Assembly: GCA_020284085.1 (NCBI GenBank)
Contig: JACEVL010000078.1
Span: 1,655,001-1,719,000, forward strand
From: Aporrectodea caliginosa
Lineage: Eukaryota; Annelida; Clitellata; Crassiclitellata; Lumbricidae
Direction of reading: 5' to 3'
Length of the DNA: 64,000 nucleotides
Part shown: in pieces, positions 20,690-33,700 of the stretch
Numbering within the stretch: position 1 is the first letter of the stretch
Layout of the letters: the number at the start of each line of letters is the position of its first letter
The notes under the pieces: model-generated
Told to the model about the DNA's origin: nothing
Seen by the model: only the letters and a program-made list of their open reading frames with translations
Database searches by the model: none
Program-made: the position numbers and the translations under genes

Positions 20690-21480
20690 CCTCTTAGACA
20701 GGTTCAAATGTCCGACGTCGCCACCCCTCTCGTTGTTAGGCCTCTTCTTTCAGCTTCCTGTAGCCGTTTGTCATTATATAATCCAGCATCATCTGTCTTG
20801 GTCTTCCTCTTGTCTTCCTCCCTCCATTTTCCCTTCAATTACCGTTCTTAGTAGTGAGTCTCCTCTCAGCGTGTGCCCGATCCATTTCCTTTGTCTCTCT
20901 CTTATTGTGCGTATCAGGACTCTTTCTTCTCCAATTCTTCCCATCACTTCTTCGTTTGCTATACGTTCTGTCCAGCTTATTTTTCCATTCTTCTCCATGT
21001 CTATATTTCGACAGCTTCCAGTCTTTTTATATCCGCTTTTCTCATTGTCCATGTCTCTTATCCAAAAGGACCACACTCCATACCAGTGTCTTTATCATTC
21101 TTGTCTTCAGATTCCTGTTTAGTTTTCCTCTAAGTAGTTCTCTCCTGTTTGAGAATGCCTCCTCTCCTATTGCTATCCTTCTTTTAATTTCTCTGTGGCA
21201 TTTGGCATCTGTCGCGATCATACTCCCTAGGTAGCAGAATTCTTTGACTTGCTCTATCTGTTTTCCTCCAATGTGTATCTCTGTGTGTATTCTGACTACA
21301 GTTTCCTTTCTCTTTACTTATCTTCAATACCTTTGTTTTTTTAAGTTAATCTTCATTCCATATTCGGTTGATGTTGTGTTCAGCATATCCATCATTGCTT
21401 GTAGACCATCTTCCACCGATTGTTATCCCCTCCTCCATATCCTCTACTGTTTCTCTGACAAGCTCTTCTATATATATATA
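20690..21480 (-). mobile_element. Non-LTR retrotransposon 3' fragment (RT C-terminal region)
   Basis: Read on the minus strand in shifting frames it gives a CYLGSMI-like block, CHREIKRRI and NRRELLRGKLN, then WTERIANEEVMGRIGEERVL and RERQRKWIGHTLRGDSLLRT. This is the typical C-terminal region of endonuclease/RT elements of the kind also seen at 45620-46320. 5' truncated and inactive. Confidence 0.7.
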
Positions 21481-21514
21481 GATCTTGAATAGTAATGGTG
21501 ACGGGATACGGACA

Positions 21515-21606
21515 ATTCGCCCCGGAAGATACGCCCCCGGAAGATTCGCTCCCCACAATTTCGCCCCCGGGAAGATTCGCCCCCGGAAGATTCGCCCCCG
21601 GAACTA
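21515..21606. repeat. Tandem 15-bp repeat TTCGCCCCCGGAAGA
   Basis: Five to six copies of ttcgcccccggaaga with small variations. One frame mimics a pentapeptide repeat (ANLPG), but the nucleotide repeat explains it. The stretch 21607-22561 has no gene, only a possible degenerate hAT-type pair near 21825 and 21975. Confidence 0.8.
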
Positions 21607-22569
21607 TAGAAATGAAAGATATCATAGTCTTTGTTGAATTGCAACAGAAGTTTTGTGTGCAGTTTATTTTCATCAATAAGAACAATCTTGAGCTGTGATT
21701 TAAATGACTCTACAGATGGCGCATCCTTTGAGTGCATCGAAGACATTGAACGCATTCAATGACGAATTATTTCACTAATTTCTCGGTTTACCTCATTTTC
21801 ATAGCCTATATAATTAATATACAGGCACGTAGCGAGACTTAAATTCAAGAGGCGGGCAACTTCACAGACCATTGGCAAAATCCTGGTCATTGTGGTCAAT
21901 AGAAGTTCCAGTATAATTATTAAAAAAACAAGAGCATGCAACTGCCTCCTTGTGCCTCAATGTGGCTACGCCTATGGTTATATATTATGTCATAATCAGT
22001 GCGGCAGAGAATTGGCCTGTCAAAAGAAGCAGTTAAATGTCCAATAGCGATTACGAATGAGTTCTTGAAACATCACACGTCTGAAACAATATATATACTA
22101 CATTCTGAGATAGTACGTACATAAATTCAGTGCGCATTCTAGACGCATACTGTATTTGTATTGTATTGTTTTTTCAAATTTGTAAAAAAAATATACTCTT
22201 ATCGGGAAATAGAGTTGACGCTGATTTCATTAAGGACACTTACAATGTCAGGTGGATCATTAAATCAGTTGCTCAGTATAAGCTATGTTCATGTTTAGTA
22301 CATTTTATTTCAAGCACCATTACAGGGGCTTCACAATTTCAGATGCAATGTTGCATACAGCCATGACCTAGAATATGATTCAAATTTTCTGTAAAACTAA
22401 GAGTTGTACGTGTTAGCCTAGTAAGAAGATGTGCCCCACCCCATCAGTGCTTCGTTAATATTTTCAGTGACAGTACGGAGCAGAGGAGCAACATTTTGTT
22501 TCATGATGATGCAAATCATTAACTCTCAGACTAACTGAAATGACTGGGCCAAATACGAGAGTAGCCTAC

Positions 22570-23715
22570 CAGAGGCGCGTTTACCAGTAGGCGGACTAGG
22601 CGCGCGCCTAGGGCCCCCAAATCTTGAAGGGGCCCCCAAACGAATTAAAATATTTTTTCAATAATAAAAAATAACATTTTAAAATTTAGAATTATTTTAA
22701 TTTTTTCAATATTCTTTGCAGCTTGGCATTCACATAAAAGAATAATATACTTTTATTATTATTGTAATTGTAAAAGAATATTTTTTATAATTTATAATTG
22801 CGTTGTTCATTTGGGCAGCAATTGGGCAAATAATTCATTTTTGTGTAAAATAATATCAAACTTGTTAGCAACAAGCAGCAATGGGCGTCTGCTGCAGTTT
22901 AGGCCTACGTGTCCAGAGATTTCGAAACTGCATGGGGTGCAAACAGCCAAACATTGGTGAAACAATTCCAAGGGGTGCGGGGAAAGCAGAAAAGATTGGG
23001 AACCCCTGCTTTAATCTGATTATTCCTTCATTTTATAGTGTTCAAAACTTTTATTAGTATTGATAACCAGTAAGTAAAAGTAATTGAAATTTTAATAGTA
23101 TTAAAATAATATTGATTACAATCTGATGCAACGAAACGTTGCTAATATTCTGGAGCTGCAAAACGAAACAAGATAGCTCTAATGACAATATTGTGGAATT
23201 CGCTGAAATCAATCAATAAATCAATTTTCCTTTATCAAAATAAGTTGACAACAACGCAACTTATAGGCCTACGAAGAATAAATGCTGAAAAGAGTAAATG
23301 CCACTAGCAAAGCTCTGCAGGATCAAAGACTATGTTTGTCGAATTATTTAATTCTTGAATTCTTTAACAATTTTGCTCAAAACGTCAGAAAAATTTCCTC
23401 AAAATAGAGACAGAGGTTAAACTTAAACTTGGTATTGAAAGCGATTTTGACATTGCATATGAAGACGAACAGCCTCAGAAAATGTAAAAGAAAAAGTACT
23501 TTTTTTTAACTGCCAAGAATGAGGTCATATTAAGGACTAGAAAAATTCATTCTTGGCACCTTAAACATCGTGTGTGACAAAAACGGCTTCAAGTTCAACT
23601 TTGTAGGTTTTTTGCACATGATAGGCTAAACACCACCAGAGTTCAGACTTCGAAGTTCAGAAGGGTCCCCAAAATCTTTGCGCCTAGGGCCCCGTTTTCT
23701 GTAAACGCGCCTCTG
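22570..23715. mobile_element. hAT-type element with 8-bp target duplication
   Basis: The ends cagaggcgcgtttac and gtaaacgcgcctctg are inverted repeats flanked by identical tagcctac (22562-22569 and 23716-23723). The 1146 bp interior is AT-rich with no readable transposase. It lies just past the gene 2 3' end. Confidence 0.9.
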
Positions 23716-23775
23716 TAGCCTACTGGGGAGTTTCATCAGTACCCTGCAACAGATGCTCATACAGAACAACAAAAT

Positions 23776-23960
23776 AATGAGATCAAACAAACCTAGCATT
23801 CAAAGTGCTGTAACTAGTCAAAATGAAATGAACTATTCAAGATTCCTTCTAACTAATGTTCAAACAGAAAAAACATAATGAGATCAAACAAACCCAGCAT
23901 TCAACGTGCTGGATACTAATCAAAATGAACTGAACTATGCAAGATTCCTTCTAACTTCGT
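23776..23960. repeat. Tandem duplication of about 110 bp in gene 2 3' flank
   Basis: Two adjacent copies of a segment beginning gagatcaaacaaacc and ending aagattccttctaact, with a few mismatches. Confidence 0.75.
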
Positions 23961-24081
23961 GTGAATCAACATAGAGAAGTGCAAAAAGACCCAAAGTAAA
24001 CAATTTTCCGCAAACTTCTTTCAGAAATGATGTACCATTGAAACTCAACAGACAGCGAAAAGTCAAAGGCAAAGCATTCCC

Positions 24082-24087
24082 TTTAAT
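24082..24087 (-). terminator. Candidate poly(A) signal of gene 2
   Basis: ATTAAA on the minus strand about 80 bases after the stop codon at 24168; no AATAAA is closer. Confidence 0.35.
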
Positions 24088-24167
24088 GCACTTCCCATAG
24101 AGAACAAGCTGCTTGATGATTACAGAAAATGTCTACGGATTATGATGACAGTTGATGATTGTGTTGA

Positions 24168-24229
24168 TCAACTTCCGATTTCGTCAACCCAGCTGTCGTT
24201 TTTGTCCACTTCATCGTCGTCATCATACT
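24168..24229 (-). CDS. Gene 2 last exon: acidic (A) motif and stop
   Basis: Acceptor gtgacttttag, phase 1 entry. It encodes EYDDDDEVDKNDSWVDEIGS then TGA. The acidic run with a single Trp (DSW) is the Arp2/3-binding A motif. Unlike vertebrate WASP, the Trp is not within the last four residues but has six residues after it. Confidence 0.88.
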
Positions 24230-24636
24230 CTAAAAGTCACAGTCCAGTCAACAAAAACGAAACATCAGTGCAGAACATACAACAATCACAAATGCATCTA
24301 ATACCATCAAGAAAGCATTGGTCCGGCGCTGCAAGGGCCTGGCTCCTCCATATCTGCGGGAACTCTGCAGCCCTACTGTGACTGTTCCGCGTCGTGGCTC
24401 GTTACGCTCAGCGGCAGAGTTCCTTGTCCCCGTGCTCGGACTGCTAACCGACAGCGCCGCGCCTTATCTGTGGCTGGCCCAGTGACCTGGAATGGGCTTC
24501 CGGTGGCACTGCGTCTGACGTCAATAGGACACTCTGCTCAGTTCTTCTCTGGCCTTAAGACTGTCCTGTTTGACCGAGGTTGGGCTGGGAGCGCTCCTGA
24601 GTAGACTGTCTTGAAGGGGCGCTATATAAAACTACT

Positions 24637-24727
<91 letters not shown>

Positions 24728-27700
24728 GAGACCCTTCGATTGCCCCTTCAATGGGGTCTGCTTGACACTGAACATCTTACGATTATACAATTATCACGTA
24801 ACAAAAGCGCTTTGGTTCTGAGTTTTTTTTTCACAGATGCCTACAAATAGCATGGATGAAACGACTGTGGAACCTGTCGTCCAAAATGTCTCTAGTCATC
24901 CATGCATTTTTATTGTTCACTTTTATTACGTGCAGTTTGTCTCTGTTCTAATAAGTAAAATAGCAAGGATGGTGAAATCAACCAACGAGAAAACAGATTA
25001 AAGTTTATGGTTGACTGTCTTGTTTCTACAAAGATGAAAAGTTCCTCAGTCTTTCAATCTATAAAATCAGCTGTTCACGACTTTTATAAGCGAATGCTGA
25101 TGCTTATCTGACAGTAGGATTGTCAGTCATCCATTTATTCTTCATGGGAATTAGGCATAAGTGCATACAACAACTCAGTGAACTCACATGCGGTCCATTG
25201 ATTTATTATCCAAAGACGACATGCCAGTTAGTCAGGTACCCACTCAAAATGAACCTGGGTACCTGGACAGCATTTAATTAAAACTTTTGGACCTCTACTT
25301 GAGATATGCTGTGGCACCTCTTAATCTGATTTCTAAGTGACTGGCAGACTTGGAATGACTTGTCCTTCACTAGGTTTCCACATTCGTCACTTATGCCCAG
25401 ATATTTGTGCACCCTTCTGCCTCGACTACGCAAACCATGGCTTGTCAAGGAAGCACATTGCTACATGCAGACTTTAATACTGCAACCTTCAAGAAAATGG
25501 TGGCAAAAAGTCTAAATCGGAACTGTCATATTACCACAAGAGATAAGTCGAATGAATTAAATTCACTACCTGGTCTCAGTGCTTTTCCACGTGCTTTCAT
25601 GGCTTTCCACAGAGCGTCTGCAAGGCTATGTTTTTCAGGTTCAGGTTTTGGACGATCAGCTGGAGCTGGCGTCACCTGAAACATACACCCAACTGACAGT
25701 GAGAAGTAAGTGGTCAGAATTAGCCATATGCAAGGTAGGTAGCACTGAGATAGCACCGTAGTGAGCAACACAGTTTTGTGCTAGTCTCTCACCAATGTAC
25801 CTGATGTTCACAATTCAGTACTCTGAGTGAAGATATGACACCAATGTTTAGAAACACTAAGAAATGTTGTCTCACTTTTGCAATTCAGACAAAACCTTCC
25901 TCAAACCAATGTCAAAGTCAAGTTCAACTTTATAAATACATATGTATAAATATAAATACATATATATATACACACAGGCATATACACAGATACAAACATA
26001 TATATAAGCATATATATACATATAATGTACATGTATACATATTCATTCATTCATTCATTCTTCGTTTATTGAATCCCAAAAATCAGCAAAAGAAAATACA
26101 GACATGAAACATTGACATGAGTATTGAGAAACAACCGATAGACCCAGAAGGAACAGAGTTCCGCTTGAATAGGGTCACCAAATTAAAGGCAGTACAGATG
26201 GCGACGAAGAACAGTCGTCTTTCTAATTAAACATGCATCGAAGTCTTAACTATGACAACAAAAATTGGATCATATACGAGTCATTTTCCGGTAACATGGT
26301 AAATTCAGAATTCAGCTGTCCCCGGTCATTTCTCGAAAAACTATACCTAGTCTGATTATGCTAAGTGTTGATATTAAAATGTATTTGATCAGTCAACAAT
26401 TTCAGATATTTGAAAGTAATTTAAAGCACTAACCTAATTTATTAAAAATTTATTTTCAATTTAAAATGTTCCACTCCGTTACTGTCCCTAGGCTCTAGTA
26501 CTTATTGCTTTAGTCTACAATTTCGAAATGATTTGTATTGAGCCAAAAAATTCACGTGTTTCTTATGTATTATATATTTGTGTATGTTTTAAAATACAAC
26601 TTGGTGAACCGGATCTTCAGCATAATTAAAGGAAAATTTTTAAAACTTGTCCCCAGGAATTATGTATACTCCGTTACCATGTAAAAAATTAATCTTCTAT
26701 CTCAGAACCATTCAGTTTTGTGGTCGCGCAACTAGACTCATCTCGTAATCTATGTAAGCTATTTATATCTTCACCAACGATATAAATGGTTCGACAATTT
26801 TCATACGAATTTTCATTTATTTCGTACCAGATGTGTTTTTATTATACGGCCACTCCGTTACTGCATTTTTGCCATGATTATAAATGAATCTAATTCCAAT
26901 AATATTTGTAATATAACGCTTATAAGCAAAATAATGATTTCACCAACGATCGATGTGGACGCGTGAGCGATAATATGGTATTTACCGTGCTTCAACCCAA
27001 ATTGTCTACTCCGTTACCTGTCCACTCCGTTAACATTTATTTGGTAACGCATGGGACAGTTATGTAACGGAGTGGAAAAATTGTGTTCGACACTCGAAAG
27101 ATAGTAACGGAGTGGAATTATTATAGGCTAAATGGTGTGGTATTTTGATGCTGTGAGCAAATTTTTAAGACAATACCATAAATATTTTAGTGTTTTCTGT
27201 CTATTCGATCACTGGGAATGATTGCTCAAGTGATTTCTTTTCAGTTGTTTGGGCAAAAATATTTATTCAACTTAACATTAAATGCTTTTATTTCCATAAC
27301 GGAGTGGACCTTTTTCTAAATAAATGAAACTGTGATGGAATCAAATCATTATAAGTTTAATAATTTCTTTTATTTCTATTTTATAAATATTAATACTAGA
27401 AACATATTGGAATGTCAAAATACACAACAGAAGCTGTACAATGTATAAAACAGATCTCATATGTATACAGTAACGGAGTGGACAAATATTTTAGTAGGGC
27501 TATTCTTTTCTACCAAAAACTTTTTACATTTACATATTAGTGCAAAACCAAATATATATTTGTGAAATAGAAACATTCAAGATTTGTTCCAAAGAAAAAA
27601 AACTGTATTTAAAAAAAATTTTTTTTTTGCTTGTTGAATTTGTGAATTTGCCATGTTACCGGAAAATGACTCATACATGACCTACTGAACAGAGAGTTAA

Positions 27701-30700
27701 ACTTAACTAAGCTATAAAATAAGTTATAAATTACAGTCGTGTGTCAATTTTAAGAAACTGCGCAGTTGTCGTTTATATATGTTTTTCCATGAAACCTTTG
27801 GACTATCGAACCTTCGGACTATCGAACCTTCGGACTATCGACCTGTTACCCTTCGACCAGAGTCTCGTAATTATACAGTTCATAGATACATTGCTTACAT
27901 TGTTCGTAACATTACTCAGATTCATTCATTCATTCATTCATTCCAAAGATTTATATAGCGCCCCTTCAAGGTTAGTACTTAGGAGCGCTCCCGACCCAAC
28001 CCCGGCTGAAAAGGATGGTTTTGTATAAGTAAGTAGATTGGACTGTTACCCTGAACTTAGGGAATACATGCGCGTAAAGTCGATCATGGTCATGGACTAG
28101 GAACATGTGGCAGAAATAGAGCTACAATAAAAAATATATATATAAGTAAGTAGATTGGACTGTTAGCCATTTAGCCTGGTAGGGCCCGAAGGGAACTTAG
28201 AGACAACATGCGCGTAAAGTCGTTAAAACTGCCATGAAATAATAGTCCCTTACAACAAACATACAAAAAGCCAGACATTTTCCATATGTTTAGCTTTGCC
28301 TGCCGGACAGAGGACATGAGGCCACAAAGGACGTTTGGCAACCCTAGCCATTCATAGCCATGGCATCATCCTAAATGATTACAGAAATGAGCAAATAAAA
28401 AATACAGCGATGCCGACAGGCCCAAACCAGAAAGTCCTTTATCAGTGAAAATGGCATAGGGGTCGTCCAAAAAGGACATTTGCAGAAAATGATTCACTTT
28501 GTACGCATTTTTCCGCATTTAGCCTTCCTCTGCCTATCCCCCTATGCCTTTTCCGACGTCCGCGCGCCAAAATCAATAAACAAAATAAAACACCAACATC
28601 GTGAATAACGTCATTAATAATTAAACTGATACTTCTATGTTATTAAAATGCATCTTATTTAAAATTTCAAACAGTACACTAGCGACAGAACATCTCAAAT
28701 GACGACAAAATGCAATACAGAACAGACTACCATAGTACCATCTGTCTGAAATAGGTAGTTGGTGCTATACGGCACAAGCTTTAATACGGCACAGGTTGTA
28801 CTGAAACAACTATGTACCAAATATTGGTGCGGACGTCCGCACTGGTCATATCCCCCTCTTCTTGTCCTCATTTGTCCGCATTTCGATGACCCCTCCTCCT
28901 CAATGCGGACGTCCCTTGTGGATGCTCCCAAATAGCACCAAATAAACCAATCTGCTTGACTAATTATCGTTATCATCATGCAATTCCAAATACTAATTGC
29001 CATACAATTAATCAACTTTTAGTTCTTCAAAGTGCTTTGTGATTCAGTTAAAAAATAAGTAATCCACTGTAATACTATTGGAGCAGAGATAAACTCACAG
29101 GTTTCAGACGGATGCCTTTACGAATTGCCGCCAAATGATCGTCATGTCCTCCTTCCGGGTCTTCACTCCCACCTGAGGATGATTGTTCCACACAACGCAA
29201 GCTTTCATCTTCTCCGCTCTGGATCTCATTCAGAAAGTTGCTACTTCTAGGTGGTCCTGGAGTAGGTGGAGGTCCAGATGGTAGTGGCCGGCCACCCATT
29301 GGTGGAGAAGGGGGAGCCGATGCATTCAATGAGGGAGGCGGACAAGGAACAACACGTGATGGAGTGCCGTCACACGTTGGAGGGCCAGGTAGTGGAGCCA
29401 TATCAACCTCAGGTCTAGACATTGAAGATGTCTGTGGAGGAGCTCCACCCGGTGGTAGGGCTCGTGATGGAGGAAGTGGAGCACTTCTGGGTGGGAGCAC
29501 TGGTGGTAAACCAGGATTATGAGAAGGTGTAGAAGCTTCAAACATACATAAATTCTGTGTTTAGTATATTTAGTATACTGTATAGTGAGTGTATATCACA
29601 AAAAGTAAGTGATAAAACAGAGAAAGTAAACTAACAGGCTGGCATTAGGGTACCTGTCCAATATTCCAAAACTTAACAAGTTTTTCTCTAAACGATCAGT
29701 CTCAACTATACATAACAGAAAACTTATCGTTTGCAGTAATTAATTAATCAAGTTATTAATCAATTAACCAAACAATGAATAATTAATGGAGTAAGAACTG
29801 TAAGATTAACGAAGTAATGGATTAACACTTTTAATAACTTTCCGGACAATCTAAGAAGCCAATATGTTTAAATCACTTCTTAAGGCTAAATAAGAAATCA
29901 TATTCTAATCCTAGAAATAGAGATGATCTGCACCATTTTAGAATGAACATCAACCGACAACTTGATGACTACGGAGTATCAGTCAGACATACAGGTAGTA
30001 GGAGACACTGGAGCAGTTTACCAGACATGGAAGGAACTGGCGGAAGTGGACGCCCGGCATGTCTCTGCTTCCTCTCCTCTTTTATGGCCTGAATTTCACC
30101 AAGCTCCTCAGTGAAGTTATCAGTGAACTTTGAAGTTTCACTGTCCTTCAGCTGCGACAGCGATAAATACTTATTTATTTGTGTAAAATACTTGTATATT
30201 CACAGAGATCAGTCATATCATATATGATGCAAACCATACACAAAAGCTGAGTCCATCTTGTCCGCCGAGATTAAAGGACAAACACTAACACTTGTCACAG
30301 GTATCAAAGACATAGCAGATACCACAGAACTGTATGGCACTGAAGTAATCACCAACCGATGCCTTATGCATGCATTACGATCTTCGACCCGTGACCTTAT
30401 GGTTGTCCCTCGCATGCGCTCCGCTACGTCCCACTCTAGGCGCTTTGCCCGTGTTGGCCCATCAGCTTGGAACTCTCTTCCCCAGTCTCTTCGCCTTGAG
30501 CTACTAGCCCTCTCACCTTCCCAGTTCCGGAGACGCCTTAAGACTTTCCTATTCGCTGGTGCAGGCACTGATGCAGGTCGAGAGCGCTGCTGATTTCTGA
30601 GCGGCGCTATATAAATGTTCGGTTACAATTACAATTACAATTACATTATGATAACAAAGTCACAAAAGTCATTGGGATTGATTTTAATGGAGAAGGTCAT

Positions 30701-33700
30701 TTACGAACCAGATCATAAACATGACAGACATTCTCGGTGGTTTCACATCTATATGTGAATAACAAAGGCATCAAATGCATCACATACTGAACTTTCATCA
30801 AACGAAAAATAATTGTAAATTCTGTTTTCAATACTAACTGAATAAGTAAAGCAACGAAAGTGTAACTGCTATGAAATCTTTATGCACCAAAGCTTGTCTT
30901 CTTTGCCTCTTCTCAACTGTTATACTCGGTGGCATCTCTAACTTACATACAACACATTTCATTGCAGTTAAATTCTACATGACGAAAAAAATTGCTTTTA
31001 CAGTAGCTTTTAATGCCTCCTCGTCTGTAAAGGGTTAAATAATAATAATTCTTACATCAAAAGCTCGTTTTTCCGAATCCCATCCAATATGTTCTATATG
31101 CCTACAAGAGAACCAGACAACACGTTATCACACACAAATAGTTTAGTATTACGTTAGCAAGAAAGACAAGAATGATTTGACACATAGGAAGCAGCACTAA
31201 ATGAACCGATTGTCATCAACATGGCAATTGCAGCCATAACTAACGCAACCGATCGAAGACACTGAATATCATCCACTGGAAAGTGCAGTAGCTCCAGCAT
31301 TAGGCCTACTCTACTACGGAGTCAAATCTGTGATCGCAAAATGACAGAAGCTGATGCACACCTGAAGTCTGTTGGCATTCCAATATCATCCTTGGATATA
31401 TTCCCTTCCTTTCCTTTGTTGTTTTTTCTGTCTGCCTTGGGAGTTCCGGTTGATGCGGGACTATTAGACACTTGAGAGGATGACGCTAAAGAAACAGAAG
31501 CAAAACAGTTGACAGATGAAACAGTGTCCCAAACCACTTTTGAAAAGACAAGAAGACAGCAGCTGCTGCCGACTGTAACAGTTGCCACTTTCTTCCAAAG
31601 CTGCTTAAAATCTAACAAATAGAACAGTGTGGTGGAAAGTATTAAGGAAAACTTGAAAAAAAGAACGAGGATAGTTTTGGATAGTAACTGTTCAGACGTT
31701 CCAGTCAGAATTGTGCTAAGGTATAAATTACTTTATGTCCTGTAGGCTACAAACTCCAGCCTCTGGTTTTTGAAGTCTAGCATGTTAACCCTTAAGACTG
31801 CTAATCCTTGAAATAGAGTTGATCTGCACCGTTTTAAAAAGAACTGACCAAATGCTCACTAGGCGGTTTCAATCAGCCATCCACGAAGTAGGAAACAGTG
31901 GAGCTATTTACCTGCTATGGATGGAACTGGCGCAGGTGGATACCCGGCAGCTATTTGCTGCTGCTCCTCTTTTATGGCCTGAATTCCACCATGCTCCTCA
32001 ATGAAGTTATAAATGAACATTGCAGTTTCACTGTCCCTCAGCTGCGACGGCGATATACGGCTATTACGGAAAAATGCCTTCATATCTGAGTCCAACTTGT
32101 CCACCTGACATTCAAATACAAAAACTAACACTTGTTGCAGATACCAAAGTCATAACAGATGCTACAGAAGTGTGGCACAGAAGTAATCAATAACCGATGC
32201 CTTGCTCATTATAACAAAGCCACAACAGTCATTAGGATTGATTTGAATGGTGAAGGTCATTCTCGGTGGTTTCACATCTATATGTGAATAACAAAAGCAT
32301 CAAATGCATCATATACTGAACTTTCATCAAACGAAAACAAATGTAAAATCTGTTCTCAATAATGACTGAACAAGTAAAGCAATGCCAGTCTAGCTGCTAT
32401 AAAATGTTCTGCTTGTCTTCTTCTCCTCTTCTCAGCTATTTAGGCCTATACTCTTTAGGCTGTCTAACTTACATACAACACATTTGATTGCAGATAAATT
32501 CTACATAACTAATAGCTCTACGTAATCCTTCAACGACGAAAAGTATTGTTTTACAGTAGCTTTTAATGCCTCCTCATCTGTAAGTGGTTAAATAATAATG
32601 ATTCTTACATTATATGCTCTCTTTTCAGGATTCCATCCACCATGTTCTACATGCCTACAAGACAACCATTTCACATCATCAGAACCAGACAACACGCTAT
32701 CACACACATATGGTTTAGTATTACGTTAGCAAGAAAGAAAAGAATGATTTGACATATAGGAAACACTACTAAATGAACCGATATCATCGATATGGCGATT
32801 ACAGCCATAACTAACGCAACCCATCGAAGACACTGAATATCATCCACTGGAAAGTGCAGTTGCTCCAGCATTACTCTACTATATGGTTAGTTAAGCTTCT
32901 GAGCTTCTTAAAGAACGTCTATACAAATCTGTGATTGCAAATATAATTATTCTCATACTGACAAAAGCTGATGCACACCTGAAGTCCGTTGGTGTTCCAA
33001 TATCGTTCTTGAATATTTTCCCTTCCTTCCCTTTGTTGTTTTTCCTGTCCACCTTGGGAGTTCCGGTTGATGCAAGCAACACAGCTGACAGAGGAAACTG
33101 CCAATGAAACCACTATTTGAAAGACAAGAAGACCGATGCTGACTGTAATAGTTGCCACATTCTTGCAAAAGCTGCTTAAAAATCTACGAAACAGAACACT
33201 CTGGTGGTAAGTATAAAAATTCTTTAAGAGAGTGAGTATAGCTTTGGATAGTAATGGTTGATGCTTTCCCGTCAGAACTCTGTTAAGATAGCCTATAAAC
33301 TACTTTCTGTCCGATAGGTTTCAATCTCCAGCCTCTGGTTTTGAAGTCTAACATGTTAACCCTTTAGACTGTTGTGAAAACTTCTGAAGCAGAAATTAGA
33401 ATGCAGAGATATTAAGCTGAAAGACACTATCCGCAGAAAAGCTTTAAAACATTTTCTCTATACAAGAGATTTAACTTAATCAAATATTTACATTTTGACA
33501 ACACCTTCACAATAGCATCTAAGAGATACTGCATAACATAGTGTCAAGACATAGTACTGTGATTATTCATGAACATTTTGCTTATGTTATCAACTGTCTT
33601 TCAATAGCGTAACTCAATACATACTTACGTGATTGGCTAACCACTGTAGGAGGAGGAGGAGCTGGTCCAGTTCTCACTCCAGGAGGAGGCGGAAGTGGAG

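Larger units (their letters stand above)
31102..33628. repeat. Tandem duplication of CRIB/GBD units B and C with introns
   Basis: 31.0-31.9 kb and 32.6-33.4 kb are two copies of the same block, including introns (for example ctctcaactaa-type sequence near 31260 and 32830 and the stretch preceding each CRIB exon). Unit A of gene 1 (0.4-5.5 kb) is a third, more diverged and longer copy because LINEs and a Tc1 element have entered it. Confidence 0.75.

Noticed and set aside
21346..21755. ANLPG pentapeptide-repeat-like protein
   Set aside because: Explained by the 15-bp nucleotide repeat; frames on all strands are equally repetitive and no start context or splice sites support it.
29238..29522. 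Gly-rich ORF on the plus strand
   Set aside because: Antisense shadow of the gene 2 polyproline exon.
32671..32871. Hydrophobic 66-residue minus-strand ORF resembling a membrane segment
   Set aside because: It lies in an intron of the duplicated unit, and the matching copy near 31200-31310 does not preserve it.
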